Assembly (NCBI GenBank): GCA_965223835.1
Contig: CBDCXQ010000001.1
Location: 4,526,001-4,590,000 of the forward strand
Direction of reading: 5' to 3'
Origin: CAVYXZ01 sp965223835
Lineage (GTDB): Bacteria > Chloroflexota > Anaerolineae > Aggregatilineales > Phototrophicaceae
DNA: 64,000 nt
Below are positions 1 through 7,807 of the stretch, piece after piece (position 1 is the stretch's first letter; every line of letters starts with the position of its first letter). The notes beneath the pieces were generated by a model. That model worked only from the letters and a program-made list of their open reading frames with translations, was not told the origin of the DNA and made no database searches. Made by a program: the position numbers and the translations under genes.

Positions 1-139
1 ACCGGTCGGGATTTCGCCCAATGGTCGCTGGATCAATATCGTCTATGAAGGTCAGGCGGGTTGGGTGTGGGTCCAGTTGTTGGATGTTACCGCAGAACAG
101 CTGGCTGAACTGCCCCGGCGTGATCCAAATGCCCGTTAG
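1..139 (+). CDS. SH3b-domain protein, C-terminal fragment (5' end outside window)
   Basis: The second frame is open from the window edge to a TAG and encodes the end of a protein. The last 45 residues include GRWINIVYEG and GWVWVQLLDV, the beta-strand pattern of a bacterial SH3 (SH3b) domain in which the Gly-Trp-Val strand closes the barrel. SH3b domains in secreted or membrane-anchored proteins bind peptidoglycan or peptides. The frame closes with a short polar tail (RRDPNAR). The full architecture cannot be seen. The following FHA gene starts about 120 bases later on the same strand and may be co-transcribed. Confidence 0.7.
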   Translation, partial: PVGISPNGRWINIVYEGQAGWVWVQLLDVTAEQLAELPRRDPNAR

Positions 140-258
140 ACGGCTAGCCCATCGGTCCTACTACGCGTTAAAAGATGGTTAGAACGCAAATTTGTTAGGT
201 TCCTGTCAGGCCCTGTAAGGCATTGTAATGTCTGTGTGTAACAGGGTCGAGGATAATC

Positions 259-810
259 ATGGAAAATCAAGTGCTCAAAACTGAAATCATCCAATGTGTG
301 CACTGTGGGGCCGCGAACTTGAAAGGTATTTTTATTTGTGCCGATTGCGGCAATCTGGTGGATGTGCTCCCGCCAGAAAAGCAGACCCGGGTGTTAGCCG
401 GAACCACCATATTTGGCTTCAGTGATGACCATTTTGATACGGATTCTACGCTGGTGCTGCGGGCACTTCAGCAGAAACGGTCATTTCAGCTAACTGCTGA
501 GCAACTTGCGCCGGAGCCAGTCATTGGGCGTAACACACCCGGCCACAGCGTTCGGGCGGAATTGGACCTCAGCAAATGTGAAGCAGAAGCATTGGGCGTC
601 TCGCGCCAGCACAGCCGCCTGAACTATGATACTGAACACAAAGTTGTCAAAATCAAGGATCTCAATAGCCAGAATGGCACCTACATCAACGGGCAGAAGC
701 TACGGCCCGGTGAAATCCGCGTCATTCGGCACGGCGATAAGCTGCGGTTGGGTAAGTTAGAACTGGGTGTCACTATCCTGCACGCCACGACAACGATTGA
801 ATTGTTCTGA
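259..810 (+). CDS. Zinc-ribbon/FHA domain protein
   Basis: A 183-aa protein. Residues 13-30 hold two CxxC knuckles (C13-H-C16 and C27-x2-C30) forming a zinc ribbon. From about residue 88 there is an FHA domain with its core signatures: IGRN (89-92), SRQHSRL (about 114) and NSQNGTYING (about 136). FHA domains bind phosphothreonine peptides, so this is probably a soluble reader of a Ser/Thr kinase signal. No kinase or phosphatase gene is visible nearby. The start ATG follows a weak GAGGA-like site. A perfect hairpin follows the stop. A second FHA protein with two domains lies at about 20.3 kb. Confidence 0.85.
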   Translation: MENQVLKTEIIQCVHCGAANLKGIFICADCGNLVDVLPPEKQTRVLAGTTIFGFSDDHFDTDSTLVLRALQQKRSFQLTAEQLAPEPVIGRNTPGHSVRAELDLSKCEAEALGVSRQHSRLNYDTEHKVVKIKDLNSQNGTYINGQKLRPGEIRVIRHGDKLRLGKLELGVTILHATTTIELF

Positions 811-818
811 TGTCAACG

Positions 819-838
819 GGGCACAGGTGCTTGTGCCC
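819..838 (+). terminator. Hairpin after FHA gene
   Basis: A perfect 7-bp stem (GGGCACA with TGTGCCC) and 6-base loop begin 8 bases after the stop. Only a short pyrimidine-rich stretch (CTATTTC) follows, so it is an imperfect intrinsic terminator. It probably separates the FHA gene from the TIR gene. Confidence 0.45.
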
Positions 839-964
839 TGCTATTTCTAACCTCATCGCTTCTTTCCGAGTGCATGGTTTCTTTACAACATTTCCCCGCC
901 ACTCATTACAACGCGTCTCATGGGGCAATCGCATAATCTATAGTTTGTTCCGCTGATTCAAACG

Positions 965-970
965 TATAAT
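965..970 (+). promoter_or_regulatory. Candidate -10 box for TIR-WD40 gene
   Basis: A consensus TATAAT lies 33 bases upstream of the ATG in an AT-rich stretch. No convincing -35 at 16-18 bases was found; TTGTTC lies only 14 bases upstream. A GGGGAA ribosome-binding site sits 5-6 bases before the ATG. Confidence 0.3.
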
Positions 971-1002
971 TAACTTTGAAATGGTAATCAGCGGGGAACA
1001 CG

Positions 1003-3015
1003 ATGGCGACCAGCTTTAGCATTTCGGACGTTTTCATCTCCTATTCGCGCCAGGATAATGCTTTTGTGCGTGATCTTGATGCGAAACTCCGGGAATATGG
1101 TCAGGATGTCTGGGTTGACTGGGAAGATATTCCGGCGACGGCAGATTGGTGGCGTGAGATTCAAGCCGGGATCGAAGGGGCCAATACCTTTGTGTTCATC
1201 ATCAGCCCTGATTCCGTTGAATCGGAGGTGTGTTACCAGGAAGTAGAATATGCCGTAAAAGCCAACAAGCGCTTTGTGCCCATTCTCTTTCGCGACGTAA
1301 ACGACCCCGAACTCCAGCGCAAGATGCACCCATCAATCGGGTCGCACAACTGGGTGTTTCTCAAAGAAGACACCGAATTTGAGACCAACTTTCAGCATCT
1401 GGTCGATGTATTGCAAACCGACCTGGATTATGTGCGGATGCACACCCGCTTGCTGGTGCAGGCCCGTGAATGGGAGCAACGCGGACGCGATAGCAGTTTC
1501 TTGCTCAGTGGCACGGCAGTCCATGAAGCCGAAGCGTGGCTGGCGGGAGCCGCCGGAATACAACCGTTGCCGATGGCGCTGCATACGGAATACATCGTTG
1601 CCAGCCAGCGGGCACAGGCAAATCGGCAGCGGCGTATGTTAGCCGGTGTGAGCGTCGCACTGGCAGTTGCGGTGGGGCTTTCCATTCTATCGTTTATCTT
1701 GTTCCAACAATCCGAGGCCAACAAAGCGATTGCCGTGCAGCAAGCGGCACTGGCGATCACCAATGAAGCTGTGGCGTTTATCCAGAGCACTGCCGTTGCC
1801 AATCAAGCCGCGACCAGTGATGCTAATGAAGATATTGCACTGGCGCGGGGCACCGAAGTCGCACACCAGGCCGCCACCAGTGAGGCCAACGCCGCGCTGG
1901 CCGCTGCGAATGAAGCCAAAGCGTTGGCGCGAGGCACCGAAATTGCGAATCAGGCCGCCACGAGCGTCGCCAACGCCGAACAAGCTGAATTAGAACGGCG
2001 GCGGGCAGCGGCGATTGCCTTAGCTGCCCAGGCTGATCTCGCTCGTGCAGCCGGGAATCAAGAATTTGCGATTCTGCTGGGCATCACGGCAGTGGATGGC
2101 AACCCCGGCACGTGGGAGGCGATTCGGGCATTAGCGATGGCGCTTGACCTTGAGTTTCGCCCGGTTAATCAGGTGCCGCATGTCCCCATGCGATCGCCAG
2201 TATCGCGCGAGGGGTCAATCCGATTTATGGTAGATCGTAAAATCAGTCAGCATGGTGTTCTGCTGAACACGCAGGACGATAGCGAACGGGTGCGGCTGGT
2301 GGGCCATACGAGCGATATTCTGGGTGCAGTGTGGAATCAACAGCGGCTGGCGACGTTCAGCGCTGATGGGACGATTCGTGTCTGGGATACCAACGATGGG
2401 CGCACTCTACGCAACTTTATTGGGCACACCGGCCCCGTGACAGCCTTGATCTGGTACGGCGACAATCGCCATCTTGCCACCGCCAGCACGGATGGTACGG
2501 TCCGCATCTGGAATGCCGATGTGGGCGGTCAACCCGTCGTCCTCACACATGGTCGTGATGATATTGCGCAGTTGGCCTTGACACGCGGCAACCAGCAACT
2601 GATTATGATTACCCGAAGCGGCCAGGCGTTCGGCTGGGAATTATGGACCACGCCTGATAATCTGGTTCAGCGGGCACGCGAACAGGTGTCACGCCATTTC
2701 ACCGACGAAGAAGCCGCCCTGGCTGGATTGCCGCCCGCCCGCAGCGCCCGCCCCCCAGCAGCGATCATCAGTTGTGACGACTTGATGCCATCTCATTTGT
2801 ATCAGGGCGTCCGTGCCCGTGTCACCAGCAAGAATAACCTGCTGCCGCTCAATGTCCGCGACAACCCCAGTGTTGACGGCACCAAAATCGGCCAGATCGC
2901 CAGCGACCAAACCTTTGAAGTGCTGGAAGGCCCGTCTGTGGCCCCGATCGCGCCTGGTTTAAGGTGGTCTATGGCCTGGATGCTGAGCGCGGTTGGGTTG
3001 CGGAAGGCGAGATGA
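1003..3015 (+). CDS. TIR - transmembrane - coiled coil - WD40 - SH3b protein, frameshifted near the 3' end
   Basis: The 670-aa frame starts with a TIR domain (residues 9-140: FISYSRQDN, WVDWEDIP, and the S..C..E helix with E80 as candidate NADase Glu). A conserved linker (residues 150-205) follows, then a transmembrane helix (about 212-234). Next is an Ala-rich coiled coil with three NQAATS/HQAATS units spaced 21 and 28 residues, both multiples of seven. Only two or three WD40 blades follow (GHTSDILGAVW, GHTGPVTALIW), fewer than a closed propeller. An SH3b domain starts near residue 607. After residue 642 the reading frame changes and the SH3b ends in unrelated residues; see the next feature. 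The probable role is a membrane-anchored sensor with a TIR effector or adaptor. Length and order otherwise match a TIR-WD40 family common in Chloroflexota and cyanobacteria. Confidence 0.8.
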   Translation: MATSFSISDVFISYSRQDNAFVRDLDAKLREYGQDVWVDWEDIPATADWWREIQAGIEGANTFVFIISPDSVESEVCYQEVEYAVKANKRFVPILFRDVNDPELQRKMHPSIGSHNWVFLKEDTEFETNFQHLVDVLQTDLDYVRMHTRLLVQAREWEQRGRDSSFLLSGTAVHEAEAWLAGAAGIQPLPMALHTEYIVASQRAQANRQRRMLAGVSVALAVAVGLSILSFILFQQSEANKAIAVQQAALAITNEAVAFIQSTAVANQAATSDANEDIALARGTEVAHQAATSEANAALAAANEAKALARGTEIANQAATSVANAEQAELERRRAAAIALAAQADLARAAGNQEFAILLGITAVDGNPGTWEAIRALAMALDLEFRPVNQVPHVPMRSPVSREGSIRFMVDRKISQHGVLLNTQDDSERVRLVGHTSDILGAVWNQQRLATFSADGTIRVWDTNDGRTLRNFIGHTGPVTALIWYGDNRHLATASTDGTVRIWNADVGGQPVVLTHGRDDIAQLALTRGNQQLIMITRSGQAFGWELWTTPDNLVQRAREQVSRHFTDEEAALAGLPPARSARPPAAIISCDDLMPSHLYQGVRARVTSKNNLLPLNVRDNPSVDGTKIGQIASDQTFEVLEGPSVAPIAPGLRWSMAWMLSAVGLRKAR

Positions 3016-3062
3016 CTGCTACTGGCCCCGACTATTTTGCTGAACCGAATCCTGATCGATAA
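2925..3062 (+). other. Out-of-frame end of the SH3b domain (single-base deletion)
   Basis: From about base 2931 the +1 frame encodes PVCGPDRAWFKVVYG, then GWVAEGEM and a tail ending EPNPDR with a TAA at 3060-3062. That is a normal SH3b ending, and it fuses exactly to VLEG in the upstream frame if one base is restored in the GGCCCG run at 2929-2934. The gene is therefore either truly frameshifted or carries an assembly error. The corrected protein would be about 686 aa. Confidence 0.75.
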
Positions 3063-3099
3063 AGTAATCAGGTTGAGCCAATAGTCAAAGGAACAATCC

Positions 3100-4224
3100 A
3101 TGCGCATCGTCGGTCTGCTGTTAATCTGCCTGGCATTCCTTACGGTTGGTACGGCTCAGGCGCAATGCCCGACAGGTGAGATGCTCGTCAATGGTGAGTG
3201 TGGCACGGCGGCGTTGGATAACCTGCAAGCGGGCTGGAACCGCATTGATCCCGGTGGCGAGACCGTATGTGCGCATGGTGATCCCTACATGTACTGGGTC
3301 TATCCCGGCGAAACCGATAATCTGTTATTGTACTTCCAGGGCGGCGGTGGCTGCTGGAACGCCACGACCTGCCGGGATGATGGTGCGGCCTTTAACGGCT
3401 TCATGAGCCAACGCATTTCGGCGAATAATAATCCGGCGCGGCGGGGTGGTGTGCTGGCGCTGGATCATCCTGAGAATCCGTTTGGCGATTATACCGTCGT
3501 CTACATCCCGGTGTGTACGGGCGATGTCCATTGGGGCGATCAAGTAACGGATTTTGGCGACGATGTGGTCATCAATTTCAAGGGGTTTGTCAATGCTCAG
3601 ACGGCTATCCAATGGGCTTATGCGAATGTGCCTGAGCCGGAGTCGATCTTCATGACCGGGTGCAGTGCGGGCAGTCCCGGTTCGCTCATGCACGCGCCCT
3701 ATGTGATTGACCATTACCCTGACGTGCCGCTAGTGCAAATCGGCGATTCGTTGTCGCTGATTAATCAGGGGCCGGTCGATTTCCAGCGTATCTGGGGCGC
3801 ACATGACAATTTCCCGGATTGGATTTCGGCCTTAGCCGAGATGCAACCGCTGGAGTGGACGATGGCCCGGCATTATAGCGCCGTCGCCAACCATTATCCT
3901 GATTACATTTTTGGGCAGTTCAACACCGTGCGGGACCGGGTTCAGGTCTTTTATACCTTCCCGGCGGGCACTGGTGACGCGGATGATTGGACACGCTTGC
4001 TGGAAACCCATCTCACCGCGGCCCAGGCCGGTGCACCCAATTACCGCTCTTATACCAGCGGCGGCAACCTGCATTGTATTACACCAGTGAATGCGTTTTA
4101 TACTTATGCTATCAATGGCGTGCGTTTTGTGGATTGGATGGCTGATTTAGCTGCAGGTCGTGCGGTTGCGTCGCTGCATTGCGAAGACTGTGCTGCCCCA
4201 GAAGTGGTGCGCCAGGGGCAATGA
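3100..4224 (+). CDS. Secreted pectinacetylesterase-family (Notum-like) hydrolase
   Basis: A 374-aa protein. A signal peptide (residues 1-21, hydrophobic core, AQA cleavage site) indicates export. The alpha/beta-hydrolase features of the pectinacetylesterase family are present: an oxyanion GGGGCW motif (about 84-89), the nucleophile GCSAGS (about 187-192) and a C-terminal His in GNLHCITP (about 321). Members remove acetyl or acyl esters from polysaccharides or lipids; the substrate here is not evident. Several Cys residues probably form disulfides, as in the family. It starts 37 bases after the corrected end of the TIR gene on the same strand, behind an AAGGAA site. It converges with the SIR2 gene with only 3 bases between the stops. 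Confidence 0.75.
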   Translation: MRIVGLLLICLAFLTVGTAQAQCPTGEMLVNGECGTAALDNLQAGWNRIDPGGETVCAHGDPYMYWVYPGETDNLLLYFQGGGGCWNATTCRDDGAAFNGFMSQRISANNNPARRGGVLALDHPENPFGDYTVVYIPVCTGDVHWGDQVTDFGDDVVINFKGFVNAQTAIQWAYANVPEPESIFMTGCSAGSPGSLMHAPYVIDHYPDVPLVQIGDSLSLINQGPVDFQRIWGAHDNFPDWISALAEMQPLEWTMARHYSAVANHYPDYIFGQFNTVRDRVQVFYTFPAGTGDADDWTRLLETHLTAAQAGAPNYRSYTSGGNLHCITPVNAFYTYAINGVRFVDWMADLAAGRAVASLHCEDCAAPEVVRQGQ

Positions 4225-4227
4225 TGG

Positions 4228-5244
4228 TTAGAAGACTTGCTCCCAACCGGGTCCATAAACCGCGGCAAACCGCTCTGGAATCTCGCTGAATGCATCAATC
4301 CACAACACGTTGACTCCCAGGGCTTCCAGTGAGATTTCAATCAGCGAATCCACTGCTGGTTCTTCGCGCAGCATCACAGCGAAGTGGCGCTGGGTTTCAA
4401 CATCAATGACCCCATCGCGACCTTCTCGCCGCAACCCTAACTCCCGCTCCTCTTTCGAATAATGCAGCAAACGGCGCAGGTTGGTGTCCTGCATCGAGAG
4501 GCCGATAAACACATTGCTATATTCGCGCAAAAGATAGAGCGCCGTGTAGTTAAAGATGCTGTTGGGCCGGTTGAAGAAGTCATAATATTGCTGTTCCGTC
4601 AGCAGAATATCATCCACCGACTCCATCTCCGCGTCGCCCGCCGCCGTGTCAAAGCGCAGGTAGCCGTGTACGTGATACAGATTGATGATGCCGGGCAAGG
4701 TCGCTGCTGATGCGCGGTCAATAATGCGCAATAAGCGTTCATCGTAGCGTGACCAGATGTAATTGTGCAACAGAGCGTCGAGGTTGAAGGTGGCGGCAGC
4801 ATGAATACGTGGGTTGGTTGTATAGCTGCCATTCGGCTGGGGCACGGCACATAATGAGGCAACGGTGCGCAGCGTCGTATTTGTTTGCTGGATGTAATCC
4901 ACAAAGTCAGCCCGGCGTTCGGCGGTCAGGGATTCGCGGTAAAATTGCGGTGGCAACCCTTCATAGAGCGAATCACGAAGCTGCTCAATGAATTGGGTTT
5001 CACCATATTCACGGGTGTAGGTGCTGGCGATGACGCTGGCAATTGTCGGCAGGCTATAATCATGCGACTGTAAACGGTTCACCTGGTCAATGCCCACATC
5101 GCCATGACATCTTCGTGCCAGGCGTTCAATCAATTCTTCCCAACTGGGGAAGCCACAGGCCCGCGACACGCCTGCACCCAATACCAGCACGATGCCCGCG
5201 TTTTCATACACTTCTGCCAGCTTTTCCCAGCTCGTCGCGCTCAT
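4228..5244 (-). CDS. SIR2-like domain protein, probable NADase effector
   Basis: A 338-aa protein of the SIR2_2 class found in anti-phage systems. The NAD-binding GAGVS loop is at 23-27, TFNLD at 152-156, the catalytic His in HVHG (H193), and GLSMQDTN at about 248-255. All key residues are kept, so the enzyme is probably active. Such proteins usually deplete NAD+ when a partner senses infection. There is no zinc-binding Cys set, so it is not a protein deacetylase sirtuin. It is the third gene of a tight operon: its ATG overlaps the stop of the TOPRIM gene in an ATGA. This places it under translational coupling to the ATPase and TOPRIM proteins. No extra C-terminal sensor domain is seen, so the sensor is probably the partner pair. 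Confidence 0.85.
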   Translation of the reverse strand: MSATSWEKLAEVYENAGIVLVLGAGVSRACGFPSWEELIERLARRCHGDVGIDQVNRLQSHDYSLPTIASVIASTYTREYGETQFIEQLRDSLYEGLPPQFYRESLTAERRADFVDYIQQTNTTLRTVASLCAVPQPNGSYTTNPRIHAAATFNLDALLHNYIWSRYDERLLRIIDRASAATLPGIINLYHVHGYLRFDTAAGDAEMESVDDILLTEQQYYDFFNRPNSIFNYTALYLLREYSNVFIGLSMQDTNLRRLLHYSKEERELGLRREGRDGVIDVETQRHFAVMLREEPAVDSLIEISLEALGVNVLWIDAFSEIPERFAAVYGPGWEQVF

Positions 5245-5885
5245 GCGGAAGACTCTACTGCCAACTGGTGAAGAAAATCTTTCACATCGTTAAACACCGG
5301 ATGATCCCAGTTCCAATAACCTGCTTGAGCGGCTTCCCCAAGTCTTAAATCGGGATCGTGTCGAGATGCCAGAAACGTATGTAGTCGTGCCTTTGCGATA
5401 ACATTAGGACGCAAAGAAATCATCTGTTCCTCAAGACATTCAAAATAATGATTGATACATTGCGTAGCCACGTCATCGGATACGGACTCCAGACACAAAT
5501 CTTCTAACATATGATCCGATCCCATTGGTTCTGGAGGCATCACAAGAATTGAAATGTGCGGAGTTTCTGTTGTGGGTGTGATCGGCTGCTGTGGAACTGG
5601 CAATGATGCCGACCTTACTGCGCTGCATACACTATCGAATGCACCACGTCGATTAGCATCACAATCTCTGATGATCCCAATGGATTGGACGATGTGAAAA
5701 TTAGGTGAGGACTTCAGCAATTGCAGTTTAATTTTAAATTGTGTTTTGCCACCAATCGGTAAGACTTGAATGGTCGAAATCTGAATTGTTCTGAGCAAAG
5801 CCATAAAGAAGAGTTCTTCGTCTTTGCCCTCAACCACGAGAATATTGCGCTTGTTAATCGCATAGCTTTCGATCTCCACCATCAT
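5241..5885 (-). CDS. DUF3226/OLD-type TOPRIM protein
   Basis: A 214-aa protein with a compact TOPRIM fold: the Glu motif VEGKDEE (18-24), IGGKTQF (44-50) and IIRDCDAN with the D74-x-D76 metal pair. This matches DUF3226, a relative of the DUF4435 TOPRIM of PARIS AriB and of the OLD nuclease domain. Such proteins cut DNA or RNA (tRNA in PARIS) when released or activated by an AAA partner. Its start overlaps the ATPase stop and its stop overlaps the SIR2 start, both by ATGA. A C-terminal half (about 105-214) with conserved Trp (YWNWDHPVF) may mediate partner contact. Base composition is more AT-rich than the flanking genes, consistent with transfer. Confidence 0.75.
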   Translation of the reverse strand: MMVEIESYAINKRNILVVEGKDEELFFMALLRTIQISTIQVLPIGGKTQFKIKLQLLKSSPNFHIVQSIGIIRDCDANRRGAFDSVCSAVRSASLPVPQQPITPTTETPHISILVMPPEPMGSDHMLEDLCLESVSDDVATQCINHYFECLEEQMISLRPNVIAKARLHTFLASRHDPDLRLGEAAQAGYWNWDHPVFNDVKDFLHQLAVESSA

Positions 5886-6988
5886 CGAACCTCAAAATTG
5901 GCTTCAATGGCAGCGTCCATTAATTCATTATCATAGGTTACAGCACTAATCTGATTTTGAGCGTCTCGGTCCAGCCGATGCAACCGAAAATCATACGACT
6001 CCTCGTCTTTGAAGGCTTCGTGCGCAGCCCGGATCATTTCGATGCTGTGCGTTGTAGCGAAAACCTGCACGTTGAAGTCACGAGCAGCGATGGAAATCGC
6101 TTTCCATACATCAGGTAGGATCGAATAGTGAAAGCCATTTTCAATTTCGTCTATGAGAACAATACCTCCTGGGGCATGTCCTATAGCTAATATCAATCGC
6201 ATGAGTCGTGATACGCCATCGCCCATAGCGGTAAGAGGAACTAATTGATCTATTCCTTCTATATCGCCGTGAATGCCATCATTAAGGTAATCTAGAGCAA
6301 CTATGCGATTTTCGATAATTCGCAACGCGTTTAGTAAAAGGTGACTCTTACGTTGACGTTTAAGATTGCTAAAGCGCTCACTATCCCCACTGTCAATGGT
6401 GTTGCTAGCTGATAAAAAGACTGTTTGAAAATCTGGTAAAACAGGTGGAGGCATTAGATGTTTATTTGCTTGGGTGTCAATAATTAAATAATGTTTTGTA
6501 TTCTCTTTCTGTTTACTTTCTACTTCAAGCTTTAAGACTCGTGAAGCATCAGACGGAAAAGCCGTGTCTGATGTAATTGACCCTGAATTGCGATCTCCAT
6601 TTTTGTCTGTTTGGCTAGTAATAGGACCTAATAAAGATAATTCCTTGATATCATGTACTAATGTTATGAATAACTTCCAAAGTTCTCGATCTGTATCAGA
6701 ACCCTCGAACTCAATTCGACGATGGGTGTCAAACTCAGGAAACAATGTGTCCCAGGGTGTACGGGTTTGCCATTTCCCGAATTCGACTTTGAATTGCTTC
6801 ATTCCTCGGAATGCATTTACCGTGAGTGTCAATTCAGGATTATAAGGGCCACTGTAAATAAATAATGCCTCTAGTAGTGCTGTTTTACCGACATTATTCT
6901 TGCCTGCAATCAAATTGATGCGGGCGAGATCATTGAGTTCGAGATCGGCAAATCCCCGAAAATTTTTGACATGAAAACTGGTATACAT
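5882..6988 (-). CDS. AAA15/AAA21 (OLD/RecF-like) ATPase
   Basis: A 368-aa SMC-type ABC ATPase. Walker A is GKNNVGKT (29-36), the signature-like MGDGVSRLM is at 255-263, Walker B IVLIDEIEN at 276-284, and the H-loop TTHS at 312-315. The region between Walker A and the signature (about 60-220) is a family-variable insert, where AriA-like proteins sense triggers. The start was set at the MYTSFHVKNF methionine because these proteins begin with an F.I.NFRGF strand just before Walker A; an upstream in-frame ATG adds 10 residues. It is the first gene of the ATPase-TOPRIM-SIR2 operon. It is strikingly AT-rich around 6350-6700 compared with neighbours. Confidence 0.85.
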   Translation of the reverse strand: MYTSFHVKNFRGFADLELNDLARINLIAGKNNVGKTALLEALFIYSGPYNPELTLTVNAFRGMKQFKVEFGKWQTRTPWDTLFPEFDTHRRIEFEGSDTDRELWKLFITLVHDIKELSLLGPITSQTDKNGDRNSGSITSDTAFPSDASRVLKLEVESKQKENTKHYLIIDTQANKHLMPPPVLPDFQTVFLSASNTIDSGDSERFSNLKRQRKSHLLLNALRIIENRIVALDYLNDGIHGDIEGIDQLVPLTAMGDGVSRLMRLILAIGHAPGGIVLIDEIENGFHYSILPDVWKAISIAARDFNVQVFATTHSIEMIRAAHEAFKDEESYDFRLHRLDRDAQNQISAVTYDNELMDAAIEANFEVR

Positions 6989-7054
6989 AGCAATACCTCG
7001 CAGCTCAAGCGCGGACATACCTATTATAGCTTGCTTGTACGACCGGTGGAACGC

Positions 7055-7687
7055 TTACTCACACGGGATGCGGCGGCGCAGGTTGCAAAACAGATGCTGC
7101 GTCGCATCAGCACGGGCATAAGCCAGCAACTCCCGCGTGCTGTACAGAAAGTCGGTCGCGGGCATAGCTTGATGACAATTGAAGCAGGCGGTCAGGCTTT
7201 CATCAAATGGTGCGCCACTGGCAAACTCGAATGAGCCGAAGTTCCAGTCACCGTTGCGAATCTCGCCGGGAAAATCGTCGGGTAGCCAGTCGCTACGCTT
7301 ATGCAACACATGCACCATGTCCAGTGGTTCACCCTTGATATAACGTCCGCCAGCGTCCCGCACCGGTTCATCATCGGCATCGGCCAGCGCATTATACGCT
7401 TCGACCACGATGACCGTGCCAGCGGGCAGCCGTCGGCTAATGCGCAGAGCGTCCACCGCTTCCGGGTTGATGTAAATATCACGGACTGTTCCGTCGGGCC
7501 GGTCAATCGTCACGTAATGCTCAAAGTCGGTCTGGTAATTGGCGGGATAGGTTACAGCGGATGTCGGAACAAAAGCCCCATCGGTTGTGACGGCTGCCAC
7601 CGGGGAGTTCGGAGTGCGGATGGATGCGTTATTTGCTGGTGAGCAAGCCGCGATCAGCAAAAGGGTGAGTAATATCAGGTGGCGCAT
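7055..7687 (-). CDS. Cytochrome P460-domain lipoprotein
   Basis: A 210-aa protein that starts with a lipoprotein signal (LLLIAAC lipobox, Cys about 14). The rest is a cytochrome P460 domain with a single haem c site CFNCH near residue 173, and the conserved VVEAYNA and MVHVLHK strands. P460 proteins oxidise small nitrogen compounds such as hydroxylamine, or act as NO-binding cytochromes. The anchor predicts location on the outer face of the membrane. The start used gives a proper signal peptide; the longer frame adds 22 residues that do not fit. It lies upstream of the ATPase operon on the same strand with a 66-base gap, and no functional link is evident. Confidence 0.75.
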   Translation of the reverse strand: MRHLILLTLLLIAACSPANNASIRTPNSPVAAVTTDGAFVPTSAVTYPANYQTDFEHYVTIDRPDGTVRDIYINPEAVDALRISRRLPAGTVIVVEAYNALADADDEPVRDAGGRYIKGEPLDMVHVLHKRSDWLPDDFPGEIRNGDWNFGSFEFASGAPFDESLTACFNCHQAMPATDFLYSTRELLAYARADATQHLFCNLRRRIPCE

Positions 7688-7807
7688 GAGTGAAATCTGA
7701 CCTTTCTTCGCTACAATCATTGTCGCAGAAAAATCTAACAATTCCATGAACATGGGAGTGGGTGATGCGCCACAAACGCCAACAATTTACTGCGATAGCG
7801 CACGGTC

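Noticed and set aside
1740..1990. Possible tandem DNA repeat or CRISPR-like spacing
   Set aside because: The units code the coiled coil of the TIR protein in frame, differ in length and have no spacers.
6564..6845. 93-aa plus frame in the AAA ATPase region
   Set aside because: Antisense to the ATPase, AT-rich, without RBS or domain.
5241..6988. Calling the ATPase-TOPRIM pair PARIS
   Set aside because: The TOPRIM protein looks like DUF3226 rather than DUF4435, so only a relation is claimed.
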